Translations under genes and position numbers: made by a program | Source: Bacteroidia bacterium | Lineage (GTDB): Bacteria; Bacteroidota; Bacteroidia; Bacteroidales; VadinHA17 | Direction of reading: 5' to 3' | DNA length: 5,667 nucleotides | Assembly: GCA_026391515.1 (NCBI GenBank) | Contig: JAPLEC010000378.1 | Span: 1 to 5,667 of the forward strand | The notes under the pieces: model-generated | Databases searched by the model: none | What the model was told of the DNA's origin: nothing | What the model saw: only the letters and a program-made list of their open reading frames with translations | In this document: in pieces, positions 1 to 5,667 of the stretch | Numbering within the stretch: position 1 is the first letter of the stretch | Layout of the letters: every line of letters begins with the position of its first letter

Positions 1-413
1 TGCAGCAGAGAAACGGCAAAATAAAACTAAGCCTTAATGCTTCCGAACCGGTAATATGGGGCGATAATGAACATCTTTATAATCTGGTAAATAATCTTCT
101 TGACAATGCAATTAAGTACTCACCTGAATCGCCTGACATAACAGTTGAAACAAAAAATAACCAAAAGGGGATAATTCTGTCTGTGGCTGATAAAGGAATT
201 GGTATGAATAAAAATGTACAGAGCAGGATATTTGAAAGATTCTACCGGCAAACCTCCGGCAATGTACATGACGCGAAAGGATTCGGACTGGGGCTAAACT
301 ATGTTCGTGCTATAGTCGATGCTCATAAAGGAGATATTGTGGTATCGAGTGAACCTGGAAAAGGAAGCCGCTTTGAAGTTTTTTTACCATTTAACTGGGA
401 GAATGAAAAATGA
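1..413 (+). CDS. Sensor histidine kinase, C-terminal ATPase part (5' end outside window)
   Basis: This is the ATP-binding (HATPase_c) end of a membrane sensor kinase that would phosphorylate the response regulator encoded next to it. The reading frame is open from base 3, giving 136 visible residues. They contain the N box (HLYNLVNNLLDNAIKYSP, about residues 24-41, with the Mg-binding Asn at 31 or 35), the G1 box DKGIGM (63-68), the F box RIFERFYR (75-82) and the G2 box GFGLGL (93-98). The sensor region, membrane segments and phospho-accepting His domain lie before the window. A GTG at 183 lies inside the ATPase fold and is not a real start. The 'GNVHDAKGFGLGL' stretch is typical of Bacteroidota RprX-like kinases. 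The stop overlaps the regulator start (ATGA, 410-413), implying co-transcription and coupled translation. The signal sensed cannot be told. Confidence 0.95.
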   Translation, partial: QQRNGKIKLSLNASEPVIWGDNEHLYNLVNNLLDNAIKYSPESPDITVETKNNQKGIILSVADKGIGMNKNVQSRIFERFYRQTSGNVHDAKGFGLGLNYVRAIVDAHKGDIVVSSEPGKGSRFEVFLPFNWENEK

Positions 414-1105
414 GTTCAAAACCTGTAAAAATTTTCCTTGTCGAGGACGATCTTAGTTTTGGATCGGTCCTGAAATCGTATCTCGAAATAAACGATTTTT
501 CTGTTGAATGGGTCGATGACGGAAAATATGCTGTCGACCATTTCAGAAAAGGGATGTTCGATATCTGCATACTTGATGTTATGCTGCCGCATGTTGATGG
601 GTTCACTATTTCCAGGGAGATCCGTCAGATTAATAATCTTGTCCCGATCATTTTCCTGACAGCAAAAAAGCTGAAGGATGATGTACTGACAGGGTATGGC
701 GCTGGAGGAGATGATTATATTACGAAGCCATTTGATACTGACATCCTGCTTGCCAAAATCCGTGCAATACTGGCACGCCGCGATTTCCAAAGCGGCACAA
801 AAGATATTTATGAAATTGGTAAATTCATCTTTAATTCCAAGCTCCGGACCCTTACACTCGGCGATGATGAACAGAAGCTGTCACCTAAGGAAGGCCAGCT
901 TCTTGAATTGCTTGCAATTAACCCTAATGCTCTGATAAGCAGGGAGATGGCTTTAAAAAAAATATGGGGCAACGATGATTATTTCACGGCCCGTAGTATG
1001 GATGTTTATATTACCAAGCTTAGAAAATGCCTCTCAACCGATCCGCATCTGAATATTAAGAATATTCATGGGGCCGGGTTTCAACTGATTATCAGTGAGG
1101 ATTAA
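410..1105 (+). CDS. OmpR/PhoB-family response regulator (RprY-like)
   Basis: A DNA-binding transcription regulator of 231 residues, the normal length, and partner of the upstream kinase. The receiver domain (about 6-122) has the acidic pair D13/D14, phospho-acceptor D56 (in ILDVMLP), the switch Thr T84 and the conserved Lys K106 in TKPF. The C-terminal winged helix (about 133-229) carries the recognition-helix region ARSMDVYITKLRK and the wing NIHGAGFQLI, closely resembling Bacteroidota RprY. The start is fixed by the ATGA overlap with the kinase stop; GGGAG eight bases upstream could serve as a ribosome site. One small oddity is GGDDY at 99-103, where most relatives have GADDY; all catalytic residues remain. 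Its 3' end overlaps convergent cytidine deaminase by 14 bases. Bacteroidota often carry several RprY-like paralogues, so I do not assign the symbol. Confidence 0.95.
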   Translation: MSSKPVKIFLVEDDLSFGSVLKSYLEINDFSVEWVDDGKYAVDHFRKGMFDICILDVMLPHVDGFTISREIRQINNLVPIIFLTAKKLKDDVLTGYGAGGDDYITKPFDTDILLAKIRAILARRDFQSGTKDIYEIGKFIFNSKLRTLTLGDDEQKLSPKEGQLLELLAINPNALISREMALKKIWGNDDYFTARSMDVYITKLRKCLSTDPHLNIKNIHGAGFQLIISED

Positions 1106-1589
1106 CCTTCAGATTCTTCATATTAAATTGAAGAGGAAGAAGATCTCCGCCTTTTTCAATCATCCGGATTTTGTTTTTTCCTTTCAGGATAATCCTGATA
1201 TTATTGCCATTCCTGTATTCCTCCTCGGCAATAACCTGGCGGCAGTTGCCACATGGAGAAACCGGATCTGTTGTTAAACCACTTTCGTTAAGTGCAGCAA
1301 TAGCTAATGCTACAGGTTTATCTCCGGGATAATTCGAAGAAGCATTCGACAATGCACTTCTTTCAGCACAGATGCCTGACGGGAATGCAGCGTTTTCGAC
1401 ATTTGTCCCCAGAACTATTTTTCCGCTTTCAAGTCTTACAGCTGCACCGACTTTAAATTGCGAATAGGGTGCATAAGCATTCATTACGACTTTTTTTGCA
1501 GCATTGAGCAACTCACGATCTGCAGCGTCAAGCTCCTCATCTGTGTCGAATTCCTTGTATTTAAATATAATATCGTTTTTTGTAATCAT
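1092..1589 (-). CDS. cdd: Cytidine deaminase
   Basis: A cytoplasmic zinc enzyme that deaminates cytidine and deoxycytidine to uridine and deoxyuridine in pyrimidine salvage. The 165-residue protein fits the small tetrameric class, slightly long because of an N-terminal extension of about 20 residues. The zinc and catalytic signature is complete: C74-A-E76 in CAERSA (zinc Cys and proton-shuttling Glu) and P112-C113-G-N-C116 (two zinc Cys). The substrate-binding segment NVENAAF is at 63-69, and YAPYSQFKVGAA at 39-50 is the usual N-terminal signature. The ATG at 1587-1589 is the only sensible start: the next Met is residue 36, inside the fold, and an in-frame stop lies upstream at 1611-1613. AGAGGA lies only two bases before the ATG, closer than an ideal ribosome site. 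It is transcribed alone, convergent with the regulator and divergent from the glucosaminidase gene. Confidence 0.96.
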   Translation of the reverse strand: MITKNDIIFKYKEFDTDEELDAADRELLNAAKKVVMNAYAPYSQFKVGAAVRLESGKIVLGTNVENAAFPSGICAERSALSNASSNYPGDKPVALAIAALNESGLTTDPVSPCGNCRQVIAEEEYRNGNNIRIILKGKNKIRMIEKGGDLLPLQFNMKNLKVNPH

Positions 1590-1754
1590 AATCCTCTTAT
1601 TCAGTACAAGTTACAAAGGTAAAATTAATTATGGAATTATGAACCATCGGGTGTCACTGTGTGAAATCCGTGGTTGAAAAAAGGACAACAGATGTTAATT
1701 TCCTTCTCTTAATTCGGATTCATATTTTACTACTTTTATCAAAAATTATTTTGA
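1590..1754. other. Divergent intergenic region between cdd and the glucosaminidase gene
   Basis: This 165-base AT-rich gap is the largest non-coding stretch in the window and should hold the promoters of both flanking genes. The cdd side has a TAnnTTTG match (1614-1621). On the plus side no convincing promoter is visible: TACTTTTA at 1731-1738 matches the -7 consensus except for the last G but has no -33 partner. A small perfect inverted repeat, TCAC-TGT-GTGA, sits mid-gap at 1654-1664 and could be an operator or chance. I see no RNA gene or coding sequence here. Confidence 0.6.
1614..1621 (-). promoter_or_regulatory. Probable -7 promoter element of cdd
   Basis: On the minus strand this reads TACCTTTG, an exact match to the Bacteroidota -7 consensus TAnnTTTG. 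It lies 24 bases before the cdd start, which would give a short leader of about 20 bases. The -33 position (19 bases further upstream, near 1641-1644) reads GTTC, a poor match to TTTG, so the call rests on the -7 box and its location in the gap. Confidence 0.4.
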
Positions 1755-2774
1755 ATGAAAAGGATAGGATATTCCCTCCTTACCATAATTTTTCTCGTTT
1801 TCCTGATTTCATGCAGATCGACCAGACCGGCAGTACAGCCATCAGGCGGTGAACCCGATGCGGCAGCATACATTGAGAAGTATAAAAACCTTGCAGTGAA
1901 CGAGATGAAACGAACCGGGATACCTGCAAGCATAACCCTGGCACAGGGAATGATAGAATCTGATTTTGGCCGAAGCACTCTGGCCCGCGACGGGAATAAT
2001 CATTTTGGTATTAAATGTCACGACAATTGGACAGGACAAACGATTCGTCATCATGATGACAGGAGAAATGAATGCTTCAGAAAATACTCGCGGCCGGAAG
2101 ATTCTTTTTATGATCATTCTGATTTTCTGAAGTCAGGATCGCGGTACGGATTCCTGTTCGATCTTTCATCAACCGATTATAAGGGATGGGCCCGGGGACT
2201 TAAAAAAGCCGGTTATGCTACAGATCCTGATTATGCCAATATGCTGATTAAAAAAATTGAGGAGAATAATCTTTATTATTTCGATCGAGGTTACACGCTG
2301 TCTGAGAAACCTGTCGAACAGCCGGCTCCGGTTAAACCTGATAGTGTTGTACCTGAAAATGCAGTCCCGATTGTAAGTATCCCTGTAAACAATGGAACTA
2401 CAGCAATTGAGGTGAATGCTTCAAGAGTAATGGAGAATAATCGTGTACAATATATAATTGTAAAAGATGGTGAGACAGTTGAGACAATTGAGAAAGATTT
2501 TCAGCTTCTCAAGTGGGAGTTGACAAGATATAATGAGATTAACGGTGATTTTACACCATCTGCCGGACAGATACTTTATTTGCAGCCAAAAAGAGATAAA
2601 GCTGAACCGGGAAAAGAAACCCACATTACAGGTGAAGGAGAAACGATGTATGCCATATCGCAGAAGTACGCGATCAAAGTTAAGAAGCTGTTTGAATATA
2701 ACAGGATGGCAGAAGGAGAGGAACCTGTAGCTGGTCAGAAAATATGGTTACGGACAATGAAACCTGTTAACTAG
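1755..2774 (+). CDS. Lipoprotein glucosaminidase (GH73/FlgJ-like) with two LysM domains
   Basis: A predicted cell wall hydrolase that cleaves the N-acetylglucosaminyl bonds of peptidoglycan, anchored by lipid in the envelope. The 339 residues begin with a lipoprotein signal: basic MKR, a hydrophobic stretch and lipobox LISC with lipidated Cys20. The catalytic domain (about 38-178) shows AQGMIESDFGRS with likely catalytic Glu68, then NNHFGIK (81-87), the YSRPEDSFYDHSDFL segment (111-125) and WARGLKKAGYATDPDYA (145-161), all typical of the family. A Pro/Val-rich linker (about 180-225) leads to two LysM peptidoglycan-binding repeats at about 232-277 and 289-333. The ATG is the earliest possible start, since TGA precedes it directly; there is no clear Shine-Dalgarno. 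The residues after Cys20 (RSTRP) are not acidic, so there is no obvious surface-export signal and a periplasm-facing location is inferred. Similarity to FlgJ concerns the enzyme domain only and does not imply flagella. Confidence 0.93.
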   Translation: MKRIGYSLLTIIFLVFLISCRSTRPAVQPSGGEPDAAAYIEKYKNLAVNEMKRTGIPASITLAQGMIESDFGRSTLARDGNNHFGIKCHDNWTGQTIRHHDDRRNECFRKYSRPEDSFYDHSDFLKSGSRYGFLFDLSSTDYKGWARGLKKAGYATDPDYANMLIKKIEENNLYYFDRGYTLSEKPVEQPAPVKPDSVVPENAVPIVSIPVNNGTTAIEVNASRVMENNRVQYIIVKDGETVETIEKDFQLLKWELTRYNEINGDFTPSAGQILYLQPKRDKAEPGKETHITGEGETMYAISQKYAIKVKKLFEYNRMAEGEEPVAGQKIWLRTMKPVN

Positions 2775-3732
2775 CTGAAATAGTACAATTTGAAATATTA
2801 AATCCGCGCAGGAACTCAACAGTATTCATCCTGTTCTTTCCTTCGAGCTGAAGATTTGCGATATTTATAAAACCATTTTTACAGGCAATTTTGATAAAAT
2901 GTTTGCCGTCGGATATAATGAATCCCGGTTTAAACATATTCCTGGCTACTTCAGGCTGACTTTCGAATACTTTAAAAGAAAGTTTCTCTTGCCCGATCAT
3001 AAAAAATGATTTTGCGCACGGATAGGGCGAAAGTCCCCTGATAAAATTATGAATCCGGGTTGGCTCATTATTCCAGTCTATAACACAGTTTTCAGGATGT
3101 ATCTTGGGAGCTTCTTTGGGTATTTCGCCGGGTAAAAGAAAATTTGACTGAGGCTGAGGTACGATACGGTCTTCGACAATTGCTGCAAGGGTTCTTATCA
3201 CAAGCCGTGCTCCGTGCTTCATCAGTCTGTCGTGTAAATCTCCTGCATTTTCAAAAGGAAAGATTTGTATTCCTTCTCGCAAAAGAATGTTGCCGGTATC
3301 TATCTTATCGTCGATGAGAAAGGTTGTTACTCCAGTCATTGATTCACCATTCATAATCGCATGATTGATGGGTGCTGCTCCCCGATAATGCGGCAACAGT
3401 GAAGCATGCAGGTTTATCGTGCCTATCGATGGCATCTTCCAGATTACTTTAGGAAGCATCCTGAAAGCTACAACGATAAACACATCAGCATTAAGCTTTT
3501 TAAGAGTTTCAATGAATTCAGGATCTTTCAGATTTTCAGGTTGAATTATTGGCAGATAGCTGAATTCAGCAAATTCTTTAACAGCCGATTTGGTCATCTT
3601 CCTGCCTCTCCCTGCAGGTTTGTCAGGTGATGTAACAACACCCACTACATTAAAACCATTCATCAGCAGTGAGCCAAGTGTTGCCACTGCAAACTCAGGC
3701 GTCCCCATGAATACTATCCTGAGGTTTTTCAT
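2767..3732 (-). CDS. fmt: Methionyl-tRNA formyltransferase
   Basis: This cytoplasmic enzyme transfers the formyl group of 10-formyltetrahydrofolate to Met-tRNA(fMet), making the initiator tRNA. The 321 residues match the usual length. The N-terminal Rossmann-like domain opens with RIVFMGTPEFAV (5-16), followed by the tRNA-contacting loop SPDKPAGRGRKM (35-46). The catalytic centre is complete: N107 and H109 in NLHASLLPHYRGAAPI, and D145 in DDKIDTGNI, matching N108, H110 and D146 of the E. coli enzyme. The C-terminal tRNA-binding domain follows from about residue 205 (includes RGLSPYPCA). The ATG is supported by the MGTPEF alignment and an in-frame upstream stop (3745-3747); no Shine-Dalgarno is visible. 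It lies 42 bases after ribBA on the same strand with a promoter match in between. Its stop overlaps the convergent glucosaminidase gene by 8 bases. No peptide deformylase gene lies in the window. Confidence 0.97.
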   Translation of the reverse strand: MKNLRIVFMGTPEFAVATLGSLLMNGFNVVGVVTSPDKPAGRGRKMTKSAVKEFAEFSYLPIIQPENLKDPEFIETLKKLNADVFIVVAFRMLPKVIWKMPSIGTINLHASLLPHYRGAAPINHAIMNGESMTGVTTFLIDDKIDTGNILLREGIQIFPFENAGDLHDRLMKHGARLVIRTLAAIVEDRIVPQPQSNFLLPGEIPKEAPKIHPENCVIDWNNEPTRIHNFIRGLSPYPCAKSFFMIGQEKLSFKVFESQPEVARNMFKPGFIISDGKHFIKIACKNGFINIANLQLEGKNRMNTVEFLRGFNISNCTISAS

Positions 3733-3757
3733 AAATGGTTTTATTCAGGTTATCAGA

Positions 3758-3789
3758 CAAATCTAACAAAAATCTCACTCCTTTACAAT
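3758..3789 (-). promoter_or_regulatory. Predicted Bacteroidota-type promoter for fmt
   Basis: On the minus strand, TAGATTTG (3758-3765) matches the -7 consensus TAnnTTTG exactly. ATTG (3786-3789) lies 20 bases upstream at the right distance for the -33 TTTG element, matching three of four bases. The -33 part lies inside the last codons of ribBA. Transcription would begin near 3750, giving a leader of roughly 18-20 bases before fmt. This suggests that fmt can be expressed independently of the permease-ribBA transcript. Confidence 0.55.
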
Positions 3790-5007
3790 ATGCTTATAGC
3801 ATATTAAGTCATGCCCCATTTTGTTAGCTTTTGTTTCAAGATAGAACTTATTGTGAGGATTTGATTCTATTATAAGAGGTATTGTTTCGACAATTTTAAT
3901 ACCATAACCTTCAAGGCCTGCTCTTTTCACAGGATTGTTTGATATAAGCCGGATTTTTCCAAGTCCTAGCTCTCTCATTATGCTGGCGCCGACTCCATAA
4001 TCTCTTTCGTCTTCACCAAAGCCGAGCTTAAGGTTTGCCTGAACAGTATCCATGCCTTCATCCTGGAGGCGGTAAGCCTTTATTTTATTAAAGAGCCCTA
4101 TACCTCTTCCTTCCTGGTTAAGGTAAATAATTACTCCTTTGCCTTCTTTTTCAACCATTTCCATGGCTTTATGAAGCTGGGGACCGCAATCGCATCTCAT
4201 TGAACCAAATATGTCTCCGGTGAAGCAGGAGGAATGAACACGTACCAACACCGGTTCGTCTTTAGTCCAGGTTCCTTTAACTAATGCACTGTGTTCCAGT
4301 CCGTTACTTGTTTGTTTGAAAGGAATAAATTCAAATTCTCCTCTCTCTGTCGGTAATTTGACCTTTTCTCCTTTTTCAATAATTGAATCTCTTTCGAGCT
4401 TATATCTGATCAGATCACGAATTGTTATAATCTTAATTCCAAATTTCTTCCTGAGCTTTATAAGGTCATGCATTCGTGCCATAGATCCATCGTCGTTCAT
4501 TATTTCCACGAGAGCACCTCCGGGGCTGAGCCCTGCAAACCGTGTAAGGTCAACTACAGCTTCTGTATGACCTGCTCTTCTCAGAACTCCTTTTGCTTTT
4601 GCTTTCAGAGGAAAAATATGGCCCGGGCGGCCAAGGTCTGATGGCTTTGTTTCAGGATCGACCAGAGCTTTAATTGTAAGTGAACGATCTTTCGCCGATA
4701 CTCCCGTGGTTGTCTCTTCATTCAGAAGATCGACCGATACGGTAAACTGGGTTTCGTGAAGTGAAGTATTAATTCCAACCATAAGGTTGAGGTCAAGCTC
4801 TTCGCATCTTTCTTCAGGCAGTGCAACACAGATTAGTCCTCGACCGTGTTTTGCCATGAAGTTTACTAGCTCCGGGGTTATCAGTTCGGCAGCACATATA
4901 AAATCGCCTTCATTTTCACGGTCTTCATCGTCAACAACTATCAGAAGCTTTCCGTTTTTGATCTCTTCAATTGCCTCTTCAATTGAATTAAGTTTGAAAT
5001 TACTCAT
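3775..5007 (-). CDS. ribBA: Bifunctional DHBP synthase / GTP cyclohydrolase II (riboflavin biosynthesis)
   Basis: One protein carrying the first steps of both branches of riboflavin synthesis: ribulose 5-phosphate to 3,4-dihydroxy-2-butanone 4-phosphate plus formate, and GTP to a diaminopyrimidine phosphate plus formate and pyrophosphate. Of 410 residues, about 6-203 form the RibB domain, with the acidic loop DDEDRENEGDFI (26-37), TTGVSAKDR (100-108), GHIFPL (129-134) and RAGHTEA (144-150). Residues about 208-405 form the RibA domain, with zinc ligands C261, C272 and C274 in SSCFTGDIFGSMRCDC, the GTP-binding segment QEGRGIGL (298-305), Y337 in YGVG and R353 in RLISNNP. Both active sites look intact, unlike some RibBA proteins with a decayed RibA half. 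The ATG overlaps the 3' end of the upstream permease gene by 8 bases, so translation is probably coupled. There is no room for an FMN riboswitch directly upstream, which is permease coding sequence. Confidence 0.97.
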   Translation of the reverse strand: MSNFKLNSIEEAIEEIKNGKLLIVVDDEDRENEGDFICAAELITPELVNFMAKHGRGLICVALPEERCEELDLNLMVGINTSLHETQFTVSVDLLNEETTTGVSAKDRSLTIKALVDPETKPSDLGRPGHIFPLKAKAKGVLRRAGHTEAVVDLTRFAGLSPGGALVEIMNDDGSMARMHDLIKLRKKFGIKIITIRDLIRYKLERDSIIEKGEKVKLPTERGEFEFIPFKQTSNGLEHSALVKGTWTKDEPVLVRVHSSCFTGDIFGSMRCDCGPQLHKAMEMVEKEGKGVIIYLNQEGRGIGLFNKIKAYRLQDEGMDTVQANLKLGFGEDERDYGVGASIMRELGLGKIRLISNNPVKRAGLEGYGIKIVETIPLIIESNPHNKFYLETKANKMGHDLICYKHIVKE

Positions 5008-5667
5008 CTTGTTGTGATTTATTTTCAGGATTACTTTGGAAAACTACCCTGTATAAATAGTCTCTTATCTTACGAAAGAACGCAAGATATGTATCAATAT
5101 TTAGTATTACAGAATCAGTGGAAGCTTTATAAGTAAGAAAAATTCCTATTGGCAATAGAAGAAACGATGAAGCCCACATACCTGCTGTGCTGCTAAGTAA
5201 ACCTTCTTCAACCAGTTTCTCTCCCGATATGGTAATAACGTACCATAGGATAAAAAAGAAAATGGAAATAACAGCTGGTGTTCCCAGACCTCCTTTCCTT
5301 ATGATTGCGCCAAGCGGAGCTCCGATAAGGAAAAACACCAGGCACGCAAAGGGTAATGTCAGCTTTTTATGCCAGTCGACCTCATACCTTTTAATAGATC
5401 TTAAAGAGGCTTTCATTGTTTCATTTTTACCAACCAGGAAGTTACTTGCATCCTGTAAATTCTCAATTGATTTTGTCAACGCTGTCACTCTTTTTTCCAG
5501 AGAAAGAGAATTGAACAAAGCTTGTGAATTAAATCTGAGGGAATCAGATACAGCTTTTGTTGTATCTCCGTTCGTGATGTAACTGGGTAATGCATTACGT
5601 TCGCTGTATAATTTCGTTACTCTGAACTCATGAAATTGCTTATTCATTTTTGTATTATATCCTTTAC
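5000..5667 (-). CDS. LptF/LptG-family permease (YjgP/YjgQ), C-terminal part (5' end outside window)
   Basis: An inner-membrane subunit of the Lpt transporter, which extracts lipopolysaccharide and passes it to the periplasmic bridge. The frame stays open to the window end, so the gene starts beyond it. The Met at 5645-5647 is internal: six codons without a stop precede it, and only the second half of a permease is present. Numbered from that Met, residues 1-30 are probably the end of the periplasmic domain and about 37-92 are a polar, largely helical stretch. Three membrane helices follow at about 97-116 (containing FFLIGAPLGAIIRKGG), 124-142 and 155-174, then a cytoplasmic tail of about 40 residues. 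The WHKK-helix-GAPLGAIIRKGGLGTP pattern is typical of Bacteroidota members. I cannot say whether it corresponds to LptF or LptG. It is probably co-transcribed with ribBA. Confidence 0.93.
   Translation of the reverse strand, partial: KGYNTKMNKQFHEFRVTKLYSERNALPSYITNGDTTKAVSDSLRFNSQALFNSLSLEKRVTALTKSIENLQDASNFLVGKNETMKASLRSIKRYEVDWHKKLTLPFACLVFFLIGAPLGAIIRKGGLGTPAVISIFFFILWYVITISGEKLVEEGLLSSTAGMWASSFLLLPIGIFLTYKASTDSVILNIDTYLAFFRKIRDYLYRVVFQSNPENKSQQDE

Noticed and set aside
1116..1133. Hairpin CTTCA/TGAAG as an intrinsic terminator for the response regulator
   Set aside because: Five paired bases plus a wobble, low GC, and no U-run after it; it also lies within the cdd coding sequence.
1661..1852. 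Small plus-strand frame in the gap before the glucosaminidase gene
   Set aside because: It runs out of frame into the glucosaminidase start, has no ribosome site and shows no recognisable features.
2472..2498. Imperfect 9-base tandem repeat (GAGACAGTT, GAGACAATT, GAGAAAGAT) in the glucosaminidase gene
   Set aside because: It encodes the normal start of the first LysM repeat (GETVETIEKDF), which aligns with the usual LysM pattern, so it is not an inserted repeat.
4316..4570. Plus-strand open frames inside ribBA, fmt and the permease (for example 4316-4570, 3406-3630, 5187-5582)
   Set aside because: They lie wholly inside well-supported genes on the other strand and show no recognisable motif.
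3775..5007. Minus-strand ribBA as a protein with one dead half
   Set aside because: All zinc ligands and active-site motifs of both the RibB and RibA domains are present.
5000..5647. A complete 215-residue membrane protein starting at the Met at 5645-5647
   Set aside because: The frame is open upstream to the window edge and the protein matches only the C-terminal half of an LptF/LptG permease, so it is a gene cut by the window, not a short gene.

Overview
The window looks like ordinary chromosomal DNA from a member of the Bacteroidota, probably Bacteroidales or a relative. Four things support this: the RprX/RprY-like two-component pair (kinase G2 region GFGLGLNYV after 'GNVHDAK'; regulator C-terminus with 'ARSMDVYITKLRK'), the LptF/LptG permease followed by ribBA, promoter boxes of the Bacteroidota type (TAnnTTTG), and weak or missing Shine-Dalgarno sequences. 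Every assignment rests on protein motifs read by eye; no database search was run.

Layout. Positions 1-1105 (+) hold the 3' end of a sensor histidine kinase, overlapping by 4 bases (ATGA) a complete OmpR/PhoB-type response regulator. Positions 1092-1589 (-) hold cytidine deaminase, convergent with the regulator and overlapping it by 14 bases. A 165-base divergent gap (1590-1754) separates it from a lipoprotein glucosaminidase with two LysM domains (1755-2774, +). That gene overlaps by 8 bases the convergent fmt (2767-3732, -). Upstream of fmt on the minus strand are ribBA (3775-5007) and the 3' part of an LptF/LptG-type permease (5000-5667, running off the window end).

How the genes relate. 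The kinase and regulator form one signalling unit with an unknown stimulus. The minus-strand permease-ribBA-fmt run is a probable operon: permease and ribBA overlap by 8 bases, while fmt follows after 42 bases and has its own good promoter match, so it is probably also transcribed separately. The products are housekeeping proteins: lipopolysaccharide export, riboflavin precursors, initiator tRNA formylation, pyrimidine salvage and cell wall hydrolysis.

The window is very dense in genes: no gap exceeds 165 bases, and both convergent junctions overlap at their stop codons. I found no mobile element, CRISPR array, RNA gene, riboswitch or convincing intrinsic terminator, and no sign of a new biological system. 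The findings are modest and concern gene junctions, promoters and small sequence oddities.
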